From: Cupriavidus campinensis
GTDB taxonomy: Bacteria; Pseudomonadota; Gammaproteobacteria; Burkholderiales; Burkholderiaceae
NCBI RefSeq assembly: GCF_905397395.1
Contig: NZ_CAJPVH010000007.1
Coordinates: 1 to 64,000 of the forward strand
Direction of reading: 5' to 3'
Length of the DNA stretch: 64,000 bases
Part shown: positions 22,411 through 31,162 of the stretch, piece by piece
How positions within the stretch are numbered: the first letter of the stretch is position 1
Layout: every line of letters begins with the position of its first letter
The notes under the pieces: model-generated
Seen by the model: the letters and a program-made list of their open reading frames with translations, nothing else
What the model was told of the DNA's origin: nothing
Database searches by the model: none
Program-made: the position numbers and the translations under genes

Positions 22411-23046
22411 ATGTCCCAGTACTTCGAGATTCATCCGCTCAACCCGCAGCCGCGCCTGATCAAGCAGGCCGCGCAGATCCTGCGCCAGGGCGGGCTGATC
22501 GCGCTGCCGACCGACTCCAGCTACGCGCTGGCCTGCCCGCTCGACGACAAGACGGCCGTGGAGCGCCTGCGCCGGCTGCGCGGCATCGACGACAAGCACC
22601 ATCTGACCCTGATGTGCAGCGACCTGTCCGAGCTGGGCAACTTCGCGCGCGTGGATAACCGCCAGTACCGCTGGATCAAGGGCGCCACGCCGGGGCCGTA
22701 CGTGTTCATTCTCGAGGCGACCAAGGAAGTGCCGCGCCGGCTCTCGCACCCGGCCCGCAAGACCATCGGCGTGCGCGTGCCGGACCATGTCGTGCCGCTG
22801 GCGCTGCTGGCCGAACTGGGCCAGCCGATGATTTCCGCCACCCTCCAGATGCCCGGCGACGACGAACCCATGAACGATCCGGCTGAAATCCGCGCCCGGC
22901 TGGAGAAGCAGCTGGACCTGGTGGTGGACGGCGGCCCGGCGCCCGCGCAGCCGACCACGGTAATCGACCTGAGCGGCGGCGAGCCGGAACTGGTGCGGCT
23001 GGGCCGGGGCGATGTGGAGCGCTTCGGACTGTCCGCCACGCTTTGA
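22411..23046 (+). CDS. YciO/YrdC/Sua5-family protein
   Basis: A 211-residue YrdC-like protein, with LIKQAAQILRQGGLIALPTDSSYALACPLDD early and KGATPGPYVFILEATKEVPRR, then KTIGVRVPDH. True Sua5/TsaC enzymes make threonylcarbamoyl-AMP for tRNA t6A; the length and the lack of a C-terminal Sua5 domain fit the YciO branch, whose function is less clear. It follows the PHP gene by 39 bases and is probably in the same transcript. Confidence 0.88.
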   Translation: MSQYFEIHPLNPQPRLIKQAAQILRQGGLIALPTDSSYALACPLDDKTAVERLRRLRGIDDKHHLTLMCSDLSELGNFARVDNRQYRWIKGATPGPYVFILEATKEVPRRLSHPARKTIGVRVPDHVVPLALLAELGQPMISATLQMPGDDEPMNDPAEIRARLEKQLDLVVDGGPAPAQPTTVIDLSGGEPELVRLGRGDVERFGLSATL

Positions 23047-23113
23047 AAATCGGCCACGCTTTGACACAAACCGGACAGCCTGCGGGCGCCATTGCACGGA
23101 TAGAATAGGGCAC

Positions 23114-23779
23114 ATGGATACCTCGCTCATCCAGACCGTTGCGGTCTACGCCCTGCCAGTCCTGTTCGCCATCACGCTGCACGAGGCCGCTCACGGCTAT
23201 GTGGCGCGCTTTTTCGGTGACGACACGGCTTACCGGCTCGGCCGCGTCAGCCTGAACCCGATCCGGCATATCGACCCGATCGGCACGGTGGCGGTGCCGC
23301 TGCTGCTCTATTTCCTCACTGCCGGGCAGTTCGTGTTCGGCTTCGCCAAGCCGGTTCCCGTGGTATTCGGCCACCTGCGCAACCCGCGCTGGCATGGCAT
23401 GTGGGTGGCGCTGGCCGGCCCGGGCAGCAATCTGGCGCAGGCGTTCATCTGGGCGCTGGTGGTGATCGGGCTGGCCTGGGCGCAGGTCCAGGAGCCGTTC
23501 TGGGGCCAGATGGCGCGCGCCGGGGTGATCGTGAACGTGGTCGTGGCCGCCTTCAACCTGTTTCCGATCCCGCCGCTGGATGGCGGGCGCGTGCTGACCG
23601 CCTTCCTGCCGCAGCGCATGGCGGCCGCCATCAGCCGCATCGAGCCGTACGGCATCTTCGTGGTGCTGGCACTGGTGGCGGCGGGCGTGATCACGCGGGT
23701 CTGGATGCAGCCGGTGATGAGCCTGCTGCTGTCGGTGGTCGAGCTGATGCTCCGGCCCATCATCCTGTTACTGCAATAG
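23114..23779 (+). CDS. Site-2 protease family (M50) membrane metalloprotease
   Basis: A 221-residue integral membrane protease with HEAAH (HExxH zinc motif) near residue 20 and NLFPIPPLDGGRVL around residue 150 carrying the third zinc ligand. Several hydrophobic segments cover most of the chain. It lacks a PDZ domain, placing it in the small-S2P group rather than RseP. Substrate unknown. ATG 23114 is preceded by AGGG. Confidence 0.92.
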   Translation: MDTSLIQTVAVYALPVLFAITLHEAAHGYVARFFGDDTAYRLGRVSLNPIRHIDPIGTVAVPLLLYFLTAGQFVFGFAKPVPVVFGHLRNPRWHGMWVALAGPGSNLAQAFIWALVVIGLAWAQVQEPFWGQMARAGVIVNVVVAAFNLFPIPPLDGGRVLTAFLPQRMAAAISRIEPYGIFVVLALVAAGVITRVWMQPVMSLLLSVVELMLRPIILLLQ

Positions 23780-23784
23780 CCGCC

Positions 23785-24384
23785 ATGACGCTCGCGCATG
23801 CGCCACTGGGCGCACCTTCGTCATGGGTGACCCGCTGGGCCCACCTGATCCGGCCGGGCGGCCGTGTGCTCGACCTGGCCTGCGGCAACGGGCGCCACGC
23901 AGCCTGGCTGGCGGGGCAGGGGTTTGCCGTGCTGGCCGTGGACCGTGACGCCGAGGCCGTGGCGGGGCTGCCCGCCGGCGTGTCCGGCCGGGTGGCCGAT
24001 CTCGAGCAGGGCGGCTGGCCGCTGGCGGACGTGACCGACATGACGGACGGGGCGCCGCTGGACGCCATTGTGGTCACCAACTACCTGCACCGGCCCCTCT
24101 GGCCGCACCTGCTGGCGGCGCTGGCGCCGGCCGGGGTGCTGATCTATGAAACATTTGCAATTGGTAACGAAACCGTTGGCAAGCCGTCCCGGCCAGACTT
24201 CCTGCTGAAACCGGGCGAACTGCTCGATGTGGCGCGCGGCGCCCTGCGGGTGGTGGGGTACGAGGACGGCGTGGTGGAAGTGCCGAAAACGGCGTTCGTC
24301 CAGCGGATATGTGCTGTGCGCGAGCCTGCGGGCGGCGCGCCGGGCACCGCGCCACCACGCTACGGGCTGCCGGCGCGGCCCTAG
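23785..24384 (+). CDS. Class I SAM-dependent methyltransferase
   Basis: A 199-residue methyltransferase with motif I VLDLACGNGRHAAWLA and the acidic end of strand 2 (VLAVDRDAEAV), followed by VVTNYLHRPLWP. It resembles TehB-like small methyltransferases; the substrate is unknown. Its ATG is only 5 bases after the protease stop, so the two are probably co-translated. dapA lies downstream with its own promoter-like TACAAT. Confidence 0.87.
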   Translation: MTLAHAPLGAPSSWVTRWAHLIRPGGRVLDLACGNGRHAAWLAGQGFAVLAVDRDAEAVAGLPAGVSGRVADLEQGGWPLADVTDMTDGAPLDAIVVTNYLHRPLWPHLLAALAPAGVLIYETFAIGNETVGKPSRPDFLLKPGELLDVARGALRVVGYEDGVVEVPKTAFVQRICAVREPAGGAPGTAPPRYGLPARP

Positions 24385-24540
24385 GCTGGCCGGTCGGGCG
24401 GTGTGCCCGGCCCCATGTCAGCGCGCAGGGCGCTTCACACGTTGAAAATCCTGATGTTTTCCCTCACCCCGGGGGAGTCCGGAGCGGCTGACGGTTCCGG
24501 TACAATCCCGGATATTCGATTTCCCGAGTTTCCTTAAGCT

Positions 24541-25425
24541 ATGACACAGATTACCGGCAGCATCGTGGCCATCGTCACCCCGATGCATGAGGATGGCAGC
24601 CTGGACTACCCCGCGCTGCGCGCCCTCATCGACTGGCATGCGGCGGAAGGCACCGATGGCATCGTGATCGTGGGCACCACGGGCGAGTCCCCGACCGTCA
24701 ACGTGGAAGAGCATTGCGAGCTGATCCGCGTGGCCGTGGAGCAGTCCAACAAGCGTATCCCGATCATCGCCGGTACGGGCGGCAATTCCACCAGCGAAGC
24801 CATCGAACTGACCGCCTTCGCCAAGAAGGTGGGCGCCGATGCCTCGCTGCAGGTAGTGCCGTACTACAACAAGCCGACGCAGGAAGGCATGTACCGCCAT
24901 TTCCGCACGATCGCGGAAGCGGTGGACCTGCCGGTGCTGCTGTACAACGTGCCGGGCCGCACCGTGGCCGACATGACCAACGACACCATCCTGCGCCTGG
25001 CGCAGGTGCCTGGCATCGTTGGCGTGAAGGAGGCCACGGGCAACATCGACCGGGCCGCGCAACTGATCAAGGATGCGCCGGAACACTTCGCGATCTACAG
25101 CGGCGACGATCCCACCGCGGTGGCGCTGATCCTGCTGGGCGGCCACGGCAATATTTCCGTGACGGCCAACGTGACGCCGCGCAAGATGCACGAGATGTGC
25201 GTGGCGGCACGCAACGGCGATGTGGTGACCGCACGCCGCCTGCACATGGAAATGATCGAGCTGAACCGCGCGATGTTCGTCGAGGCCAACCCGATCCCCG
25301 TCAAGTGGGCGCTGCAACAGATGGGCAAGATGGCCGGCGGTATCCGCCTGCCGCTGACCCCGCTGGCCGAAGCGCAGCACGAGACCGTGCGCCGCGCGCT
25401 GGCCAACGCCGGCCTGCTCGCCTGA
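24541..25425 (+). CDS. dapA: 4-hydroxy-tetrahydrodipicolinate synthase
   Basis: It condenses pyruvate with aspartate semialdehyde, the first committed step to lysine and diaminopimelate. The 294-residue TIM-barrel protein shows [29 protein letters not shown] and the Schiff-base Lys in VGVKEATGN near residue 162. bamC follows 63 bases later, the classical dapA-bamC pairing. lysC at 46268 supplies the pathway's earlier step. Confidence 0.97.
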   Translation: MTQITGSIVAIVTPMHEDGSLDYPALRALIDWHAAEGTDGIVIVGTTGESPTVNVEEHCELIRVAVEQSNKRIPIIAGTGGNSTSEAIELTAFAKKVGADASLQVVPYYNKPTQEGMYRHFRTIAEAVDLPVLLYNVPGRTVADMTNDTILRLAQVPGIVGVKEATGNIDRAAQLIKDAPEHFAIYSGDDPTAVALILLGGHGNISVTANVTPRKMHEMCVAARNGDVVTARRLHMEMIELNRAMFVEANPIPVKWALQQMGKMAGGIRLPLTPLAEAQHETVRRALANAGLLA

Positions 25426-25488
25426 CCATAACCTTACCGGCTGAACCTTGGCGTATCGCCGCCTTCTTGAAACCAGGATTACGTGTCA

Positions 25489-26766
25489 ATGAAACAGAAG
25501 CTTAACCGTCGCGGCGCGACGCAAGTCCGCCGTGCCGCCATGGTCGCGCCCGTGCTGGCCCTGACCCTGATCGCCGGCTGCAGCAGCATCAACGAGGCCA
25601 TGCAGCCGGACAAGATCGACTACAAGTCCCAGGGCAAGAAGACGGCATCGCTGGATATTCCGCCGGACCTGACCAAGCTCGACGGCGAGCGCCGCTACAC
25701 GGTGCCCGATGCCTCCGGCACGTCCACGCTCTCGAACTACACCCAGGCCAACGCCGGCCGTGCCCGCGAGGCCAGCCCGACCGACAATGTGCTGCCGGGC
25801 GCCCAGGGCGTGCGCATGGAGCGCGATGGCAACCAGCGCTGGCTCGTGATCAGCAACGGCATGCGTGCCGACCAGCTCTGGCAGACCCTGCGCGGCTTCT
25901 GGCAGGAGAGCGGCTTCCTGCTGGTGCAGGACTCGCCCGAGACCGGCATCATGGAAACGGACTGGGCCGAGAACCGCGCCAAGATTCCGCAGGACATCAT
26001 CCGCAACACCATCGGCAAGGTGTTCGACGGCCTGTACTCGACCTCTGAGCGCGACAAGTTCCGCACGCGTGTGGAACGTTCGCAGAACGGCCAGCTCGAG
26101 GTGTTCATCAGCCATCGCGGCGCGCAGGAGCAGCTGACCGGCGTGGACAAGACCAGCACGGTCTGGACCCCGCGCCCGGCCGATCCTGAGCTGGAAGCCG
26201 AATTCCTGTCTCGCCTGGCGCAGCGCCTGGGCGTGCAGAAGGAACAGGCCGACCGCATGGCCAAGAACCCGACGCCGGCCGGCATCGGCACGAATGACGC
26301 TGCCGCGACCACGGCGGGAGCCGCCGCGCCCGCGGTGGGTACCGCCGCCGCCACGGGTATCGGCGCCGCCGCAGCCACCGGCGCACCGTCGGCCGACAGC
26401 AGCAAGTCGTTCCTGTCGCAGGTCAACGGCGCTCCGGCACTGCAACTGCCGGAGCCGTTCGACCGCGCCTGGCGCTCGGTCGGCCTGTCGCTGGATCGCG
26501 TGAACTTCACGGTGGAAGACCGTGACCGTGCCCAGGGCCTGTACTACGTGCGCTATGTGGATCCGCGTACCAGCGTGGACGATCGCGGCTTCTTCTCCAA
26601 GCTGTTTACGAAGCCGAACGACGGCAAGACGGCCAAGAAGTACCGCGTGGCGCTCAAGGGCAACGGCACCGGCACCACGGTGACGATTCTGAACGACGCT
26701 GGCCAGCCTGAGAACACCGAGATCGGCAAGAAGATCCTGTCGCTGCTGGACGAGCAACTGCACTGA
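25489..26766 (+). CDS. bamC: Outer membrane assembly lipoprotein BamC
   Basis: A 425-residue BAM-complex lipoprotein. A signal peptide ends in the lipobox IAGC (MVAPVLALTLIAGC), followed by the disordered lasso (INEAMQPDKIDYKSQGKKTASLDIPPDLTKL) and two helix-grip domains, at about 105-215 and 320-420, joined by an Ala/Thr-rich linker. The linker is longer than in E. coli BamC (about 344 residues in total). ATG 25489 is used; an in-frame GTG lies 6 bases earlier. dapA precedes it. Confidence 0.93.
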   Translation: MKQKLNRRGATQVRRAAMVAPVLALTLIAGCSSINEAMQPDKIDYKSQGKKTASLDIPPDLTKLDGERRYTVPDASGTSTLSNYTQANAGRAREASPTDNVLPGAQGVRMERDGNQRWLVISNGMRADQLWQTLRGFWQESGFLLVQDSPETGIMETDWAENRAKIPQDIIRNTIGKVFDGLYSTSERDKFRTRVERSQNGQLEVFISHRGAQEQLTGVDKTSTVWTPRPADPELEAEFLSRLAQRLGVQKEQADRMAKNPTPAGIGTNDAAATTAGAAAPAVGTAAATGIGAAAATGAPSADSSKSFLSQVNGAPALQLPEPFDRAWRSVGLSLDRVNFTVEDRDRAQGLYYVRYVDPRTSVDDRGFFSKLFTKPNDGKTAKKYRVALKGNGTGTTVTILNDAGQPENTEIGKKILSLLDEQLH

Positions 26767-26790
26767 TGGGTCTTTGTCGCAGTCAGACGG

Positions 26791-26814
26791 TCCCGACGGC
26801 TCCGGCCGTCGGGA
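26791..26814 (+). other. Strong hairpin between bamC and the MBL gene
   Basis: TCCCGACGGC pairs perfectly with GCCGTCGGGA around a TCCG tetraloop. There is no U tract, so it is more likely an RNA stabiliser or processing site than a terminator. Confidence 0.5.
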
Positions 26815-26836
26815 GCCACCCCGAGCGAGCGCATCG

Positions 26837-27628
26837 ATGATGCGCTTTGCTTTTTTGGGCAGTGGCAGCGAGGGTAACTCGCTGCTGATCGAGGCTGTCG
26901 ACGGCACCACGGTGACCCGTGTGCTGCTCGACTGCGGGTTCGGCATCCGCGAGACGGCGCGCCGGCTCGAGCGGCTCGGCGTTACGCCGGACCAGCTCGA
27001 CGCCGTGCTGGTCACGCACGAGCATGGCGACCACGTGGGCTCGGCCTACGCTTTCGCCGCGCGCCACAAGCTTCCCGTTCATACCAGTCACGGTACCTGG
27101 CTCGCCACCGCGCACATGCGCGGCGCCGATGCGGCGGATGTACGCGTGTGCTGCGCCGACCACGCGTTCTCGGTAGGTGGCCTGCGGATTCTGCCGTACA
27201 CGGTGCCGCACGATGCCCGCGAGCCGCTCCAGTTCGTGCTGACCGATGGCAACGCGCGGCTTGGTGTGCTGACGGATGCCGGCATGGAAACGCCGTACGT
27301 CACGGCGCGGCTGGCCGGGGTGGATGCGCTTGTCCTGGAGTGCAACCACGACCGCGAGATGCTGCAGAATTCGGCGTATCCGTACTCTCTGAAACGTCGT
27401 ATCGGCGGGGATTTCGGGCATCTGGCCAATGAAGTGGCGGCAGCGATCCTGTCGCAGGTGGCGCATGCGGGTCTGTCACGCGTTGTGGCTGCCCATTTGA
27501 GTAAGCAGAACAACACGCGGGCGCTCGCCTCGGGGGCGCTTGCGGCTGTGTTGGGGGTGATGCCGGAGGAGATCCTGATAGCGGATCAGGAGGAGGGGCT
27601 GGGATGGCAACCGGTCCGTGGCATGTGA
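26837..27628 (+). CDS. MBL-fold hydrolase, YycJ/WalJ type
   Basis: A 263-residue metallo-beta-lactamase fold protein. It begins MMRFAFLGSGSEGNSLLIE, has the metal motif THEHGDHVGS, then ECNHDREML and AHLSKQNNTRALA, all typical of the YycJ group, linked to double-strand exonuclease activity in mismatch repair of some bacteria. Start 26837 gives a canonical N-terminus. The 3' region is followed by three consecutive hairpins. Confidence 0.88.
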   Translation: MMRFAFLGSGSEGNSLLIEAVDGTTVTRVLLDCGFGIRETARRLERLGVTPDQLDAVLVTHEHGDHVGSAYAFAARHKLPVHTSHGTWLATAHMRGADAADVRVCCADHAFSVGGLRILPYTVPHDAREPLQFVLTDGNARLGVLTDAGMETPYVTARLAGVDALVLECNHDREMLQNSAYPYSLKRRIGGDFGHLANEVAAAILSQVAHAGLSRVVAAHLSKQNNTRALASGALAAVLGVMPEEILIADQEEGLGWQPVRGM

Positions 27629-27672
27629 TTCAAGATTATCTGATGCCGGAACGGTGCTGAAGCCGAGAGGAT

Positions 27673-27744
27673 GCGCCCGACTACCGGGCGCGCCGCGAGT
27701 AAATCGCGGGCGATAAAAAAGCCGACCCGAAGGTCGGCTTTTTT
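27673..27744 (+). ncRNA. Triple stem-loop 3' region, candidate small RNA or 3' UTR
   Basis: Three perfect hairpins follow in series: GCGCCCG/CGGGCGC at 27673-27691, CCGCGA/TCGCGG at 27693-27709 and GCCGACC/GGTCGGC at 27721-27738, ending in TTTTTT. This may be a stable 3' UTR of the MBL gene or a small RNA. No family was recognised. Confidence 0.3.
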
Positions 27745-27748
27745 ATCG
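27711..27748. terminator. Bidirectional intrinsic terminator
   Basis: A perfect palindrome with a GCCGACC-CGAA-GGTCGGC core is flanked by six A on the left and six T on the right. It can end the MBL gene transcript on the + strand and the lipoprotein transcript on the - strand. Confidence 0.88.
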
Positions 27749-27759
27749 GAGTAATCCGA

Positions 27760-28005
27760 TTACTGCTTGGCAGCCGGGGCCGAAGCGTCAGCGGCCGGAG
27801 CCGAAGCGTCAGCAGCCGGGGCAGCGGCCGGAGCCGATGCGTCAGCAGCCGGAGCAGCAGCGGCCGGAGCCGAAGCGTCAGCAGCCGGAGCCGTGGCAGC
27901 CGGAGCAGCCGTGTCAGCGGCCGGGGCGGCAGCTTCTTCCTTCTTGCCGCAAGCGGCCAGGGCAACAGCTGCCAGCAGGGATGCGATCAGGAGAGACTTC
28001 TTCAT
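27760..28005 (-). CDS. Small Ala/Pro-rich repeat lipoprotein
   Basis: An 81-residue predicted lipoprotein. MKKSLLIASLLAAVALAAC gives a clean signal peptide with lipobox LAAC, then GKKEE, and the remaining ~55 residues are repeats of APAADAS with variants, ending in AAKQ. There is no globular domain. It has its own terminator at 27711-27748 and lies alone, facing the MBL gene. Similar short Ala/Pro lipoproteins occur in Burkholderiaceae; function unknown. A structural or surface spacer is plausible. Confidence 0.8.
   Translation of the reverse strand: MKKSLLIASLLAAVALAACGKKEEAAAPAADTAAPAATAPAADASAPAAAAPAADASAPAAAPAADASAPAADASAPAAKQ
27780..27930 (-). repeat. Imperfect coding repeat GCxGCxGACGCTTCGGCTCC
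   Basis: The lipoprotein is written by near-identical copies of a ~21-36 base unit encoding APAADAS, so its length probably varies between strains. Confidence 0.6.
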
Positions 28006-28203
28006 TTTTCGTCCTTTAACTTTTAATTACTGAAAACAGGCGATGAATAATTACCGGTAATTATCGCTCTTGAACTGCAAATTTGAGGCTCTCCCGGGTG
28101 CCGACAATGCAGTGGTACACAGTACTAGCCAGCGGGCGATTATATCCGCGTTTCCCCTGCTTGTGTACAGTCGAAATTTGCTGGTTCTCTTTGTTACGCA
28201 TTA

Positions 28204-29412
28204 TTACACCCGTACAGGCGCAATCTGCAACCAGCCTTCGAGCGTCCAATCGTGGAATGTGTCCATCAAGTCAGGCAGCGCGGCACATGCACTGACCTCC
28301 TCAGCCGTCAGATAACGGTGGTCCGCCAGCCGACGCAGCCATTTCGCCAGGTTTGCCGGCGGTTCGTAGGCCTCGCCGTTGAGGAAGAAATGCGTGCGGT
28401 CATAGAGCGCGATGGAACCTGGAGCAAGGACCACGCCATGCGCCTGGGCCAGCTTCGTGTACTTGCGCAGCGGAATCTCCTCGACCTCGGCGAACATTAC
28501 GGATTGCTTCGGCTCGGACAGGTGCGAGCCGAGGAATTCGGACACCATCGCGCCGTTCCATTTCATCGCCTGGAGCCGCTCGGCTACCGCGCGCGCCAGT
28601 CCGGCCGGCATCTGGGCCGGATGCGCCGTGGCGGTCTCGCCGGCGTCCGCATAGCGGCCGTCGAGGCCCTCGTTGCCTTCCACGGTCTCCGACAGCCATG
28701 CGAGGAAGTGGCCGGCCAGCTCCCGGTAGGCAGGGGCGCGGAAGCCGATGGATGCGGTCATGCACTCGCCCTCGGCCACGCCGTCGTGCGCGTACTGTGG
28801 CGGCAGATACAGCATGTCGCCGGGTTCCAGCACCCATTCCTCCTCGGCCGTGAAGTCCGACAGGATCTTCAGCGGCATGTCGGGAATCAGGTCGAGCCTG
28901 GTTTGTGACGAAATGCGCCAGCGGCGTCGGCCCGATACTTGCAACAGGAAGACATCATAGGAATCGAAGTGCGGACCCACCCCACCGCCGTCGGTGGCGT
29001 AGCTGATCATCACGTCGTCGAGCCGCGCGTCGGGCACGAAACGGAACTGGCTCATCAGGTCGGCCGCGGCCTGGTCGTGCAGGTTGACGCCCTGCACCAG
29101 GAGCGTCCACTTGCCGGTCTTGCGCGACGGGAGGTTGTCCTCGGCAAACGGGCCGTGCTCGAGCTTCCAGCGGTTGCGAAAGTACGACACCAGGCGAGAC
29201 TCTACGTCCTCGCGGTCGGCCAGATCAAAAAGCGCTTCACGCGACACAGGCGGCACGATTCCGGGCACGGCCTGTCGAATCAGCAAAGGTTTGCGGTGCC
29301 AGATCTCGCGCATGAACACGGCGGGTGTCATGCCCCCAAGCAGCGTGAGCGGCGCGTCGGGATCGATGGGGCCCGCAGGCAAGGCCTGCGCGTATAATGC
29401 GGAATCGCTCAT
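28204..29412 (-). CDS. JmjC-type uL16 arginine hydroxylase, RoxA/YcfD family
   Basis: A 402-residue Fe(II)/2-oxoglutarate oxygenase. The facial triad is His148-x-Asp150 in GPHFDSYDVF and His209 in PPQYAHDGVA; a winged-helix C-terminal part (LAKWLRRLADHRYLTAEEV) completes the ROX architecture. Bacterial relatives hydroxylate an arginine of ribosomal protein uL16. It is divergent from an FKBP-type isomerase with only 11 bases between start codons. Oxygen dependence of the reaction could link translation to oxygen supply. Confidence 0.88.
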   Translation of the reverse strand: MSDSALYAQALPAGPIDPDAPLTLLGGMTPAVFMREIWHRKPLLIRQAVPGIVPPVSREALFDLADREDVESRLVSYFRNRWKLEHGPFAEDNLPSRKTGKWTLLVQGVNLHDQAAADLMSQFRFVPDARLDDVMISYATDGGGVGPHFDSYDVFLLQVSGRRRWRISSQTRLDLIPDMPLKILSDFTAEEEWVLEPGDMLYLPPQYAHDGVAEGECMTASIGFRAPAYRELAGHFLAWLSETVEGNEGLDGRYADAGETATAHPAQMPAGLARAVAERLQAMKWNGAMVSEFLGSHLSEPKQSVMFAEVEEIPLRKYTKLAQAHGVVLAPGSIALYDRTHFFLNGEAYEPPANLAKWLRRLADHRYLTAEEVSACAALPDLMDTFHDWTLEGWLQIAPVRV

Positions 29413-29423
29413 GGAGTCAAGAA

Positions 29424-29954
29424 TTGAAAATCGCTAAGAACACGGTGGTGTCCGTGGTGTACAAGCTGTCGGACGCGCAGGGTAATCTGATCGAAGAGTC
29501 GGATGAGCCCATGGTCTATTTGCACGGCGGGTATGATGGCACGTTCCCGAAGATCGAGGAAGCGTTGGACGGCCACGACGCCGGCTTTGAGACCCAGCTG
29601 CAGCTGGAACCCGATGAGGCGTTCGGCGACTACGACGCCGACCTCGTGAAGGTGGAGCCGCGCAATCGCTTTCCGGAGCCGCTGGAAGTCGGCATGCAGT
29701 TCGAGGGTGTGCCCGAGGACGGCGACGACGAAGACTCCATCATCTACACGATCACTGACGTGGCCGAAGACAAGGTGGTGCTTGACGGCAACCATCCGCT
29801 CGCCGGCATGGCGCTGCGTTTCTGGCTGAAGGTGTCGGAAGTGCGCGAGGCGACCAGCGAGGAAGTCGAGCACGGCCACGCCCACGGTGCCTCGGGCATC
29901 GAAGTGGTGGATGAGGACGAGGACGGCGACGACAGCCCTCGCACGCTCCACTGA
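29424..29954 (+). CDS. SlyD-like FKBP peptidyl-prolyl isomerase
   Basis: A 176-residue FKBP of the SlyD group: MKIAKNTVVSVVYKLSDAQGNLIEES, LHGGYDGTFPKIEEAL, LEPDEAFGDYDADLV, then the inserted flap (VVLDGNHPLAGMALRFWLKV). The start is TTG 29424 with GGAG 7 bases before; the ATG at 29397 would overlap the divergent gene and add unlike residues. The tail is short, with few His residues compared with metal-binding SlyD, so it is nearer the chaperone-like members without a strong metal tail. Confidence 0.9.
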   Translation: MKIAKNTVVSVVYKLSDAQGNLIEESDEPMVYLHGGYDGTFPKIEEALDGHDAGFETQLQLEPDEAFGDYDADLVKVEPRNRFPEPLEVGMQFEGVPEDGDDEDSIIYTITDVAEDKVVLDGNHPLAGMALRFWLKVSEVREATSEEVEHGHAHGASGIEVVDEDEDGDDSPRTLH

Positions 29955-30035
29955 TCTTCCCAAACAATTGAGCGATGCGTGAGCCCGTCCGCAAGGCGGG
30001 CCGCAGTGCTGCGATGGGGTCGTCGCAGGAAAACG

Positions 30036-30061
30036 AAAAAGCCGGCACTTGCCGGCTTTTT
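30036..30061. terminator. Intrinsic terminator, bidirectional
   Basis: GCCGGCA pairs with TGCCGGC across a 2-base CT centre, flanked by AAAAA and TTTTT. It ends the FKBP gene on the + strand and the metallophosphatase gene on the - strand. Confidence 0.85.
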
Positions 30062-30115
30062 CTTTGGTCCCGGTGCTCGTAGTTCCCTTGTTTTCCGTTT
30101 CCGCCGAGCTGCCGC

Positions 30116-31162
30116 TCAGTTGCCCTTCACCCCGTCCCGCAGCTTGACCTGGAATACCGCCCGCGACCCCGGCGACACGGTCAACTCGGTCCAGCGCGAC
30201 GGCGATCCCACCGGCAGGGCCACCCGCGTGACATTTGACATGGCCTTGCCCGCCGCGTCCCGCAGTGGCTTGTCCACGCTGAAACCGCTGTCGCTCGCAT
30301 GGACGAGCAACACCTGGCCCTTGTACTTGCCGGCCAGCTCGCGCAGCTGACGCTTGAACTCCAGATAGCCATCACGCGTGCCGCGCCGCAGGAAGCCGTC
30401 GAACAGTGTCGGCTTGCCGCGCTTCTCCCAGCCATTGCCGAACATTGGGTCGGCATGGCCCACCACGACCACGCCGTCGAGGTCGCGCTGCTCGGCCAGC
30501 GAGAACGCGCGGGAGAGCCATTGTCGATTGGCTTCGCGCCGGTCTTCGAATTCGCCGTTGCGGCCACCCTCGGTGCGGTAATGGTTGTTGTCGCCGGGCA
30601 GGTTCATGCCGACGATCAGCACGTTGCCCAGCACCATGCGGGCATTTTCCCGATAGCTGCGGAACATGGCCTGATCCGACTGCCGTGTGACCGGCAGCGT
30701 ACGGCGCCCGAGCGTGGCGTCTACCGGGAAGTACAGTTCCCGCAACCGGTTCAGCCGCTCCACCGCGTCGAACTCGCCGTTCACCGGTTTCTGGCACTCA
30801 GCCCAGTCGTTCTCGCCCGGCACATAGAGCAGCGGAAGTGGCGCCTCGTCCAGCACGCGCTGGCGCACGTTCAGCACGGCATCGCCACACGATTCGGTAT
30901 CCCCCTTGATGCCGCCAGCATGGACGATCAGCGCCATCTGCTGGTTCGCCATGAGATCGAACAGTGCGGCCGTGTCGGCTTCGGCCGCCGGCCATTGCGG
31001 CACATCGGCGATCAGGGCGATCCGCACGGGCTGCACCGCCGCCGACGGGGGTGGCGCGACGCGTCCGGTCCGTGCCGCGTGCGCGAGCCCGGGCGCGGCA
31101 AATGCCGTCCAGCAAACCGCGGCCACCGCCATGTGCCGCCACGCCCGCCGATGTGCCGTCAT
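30116..31162 (-). CDS. Secreted metallophosphoesterase-like protein
   Basis: A 348-residue protein with a probable signal peptide ([20 protein letters not shown]). Calcineurin-like elements are recognisable but loose: [35 protein letters not shown] and [14 protein letters not shown]. Metal residues of a canonical phosphoesterase appear partly replaced (GENDW for GNHD), so catalysis is uncertain. Its start codon overlaps the mutS stop by 4 bases (31159-31162), suggesting translational coupling to mutS. Confidence 0.72.
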   Translation of the reverse strand: MTAHRRAWRHMAVAAVCWTAFAAPGLAHAARTGRVAPPPSAAVQPVRIALIADVPQWPAAEADTAALFDLMANQQMALIVHAGGIKGDTESCGDAVLNVRQRVLDEAPLPLLYVPGENDWAECQKPVNGEFDAVERLNRLRELYFPVDATLGRRTLPVTRQSDQAMFRSYRENARMVLGNVLIVGMNLPGDNNHYRTEGGRNGEFEDRREANRQWLSRAFSLAEQRDLDGVVVVGHADPMFGNGWEKRGKPTLFDGFLRRGTRDGYLEFKRQLRELAGKYKGQVLLVHASDSGFSVDKPLRDAAGKAMSNVTRVALPVGSPSRWTELTVSPGSRAVFQVKLRDGVKGN

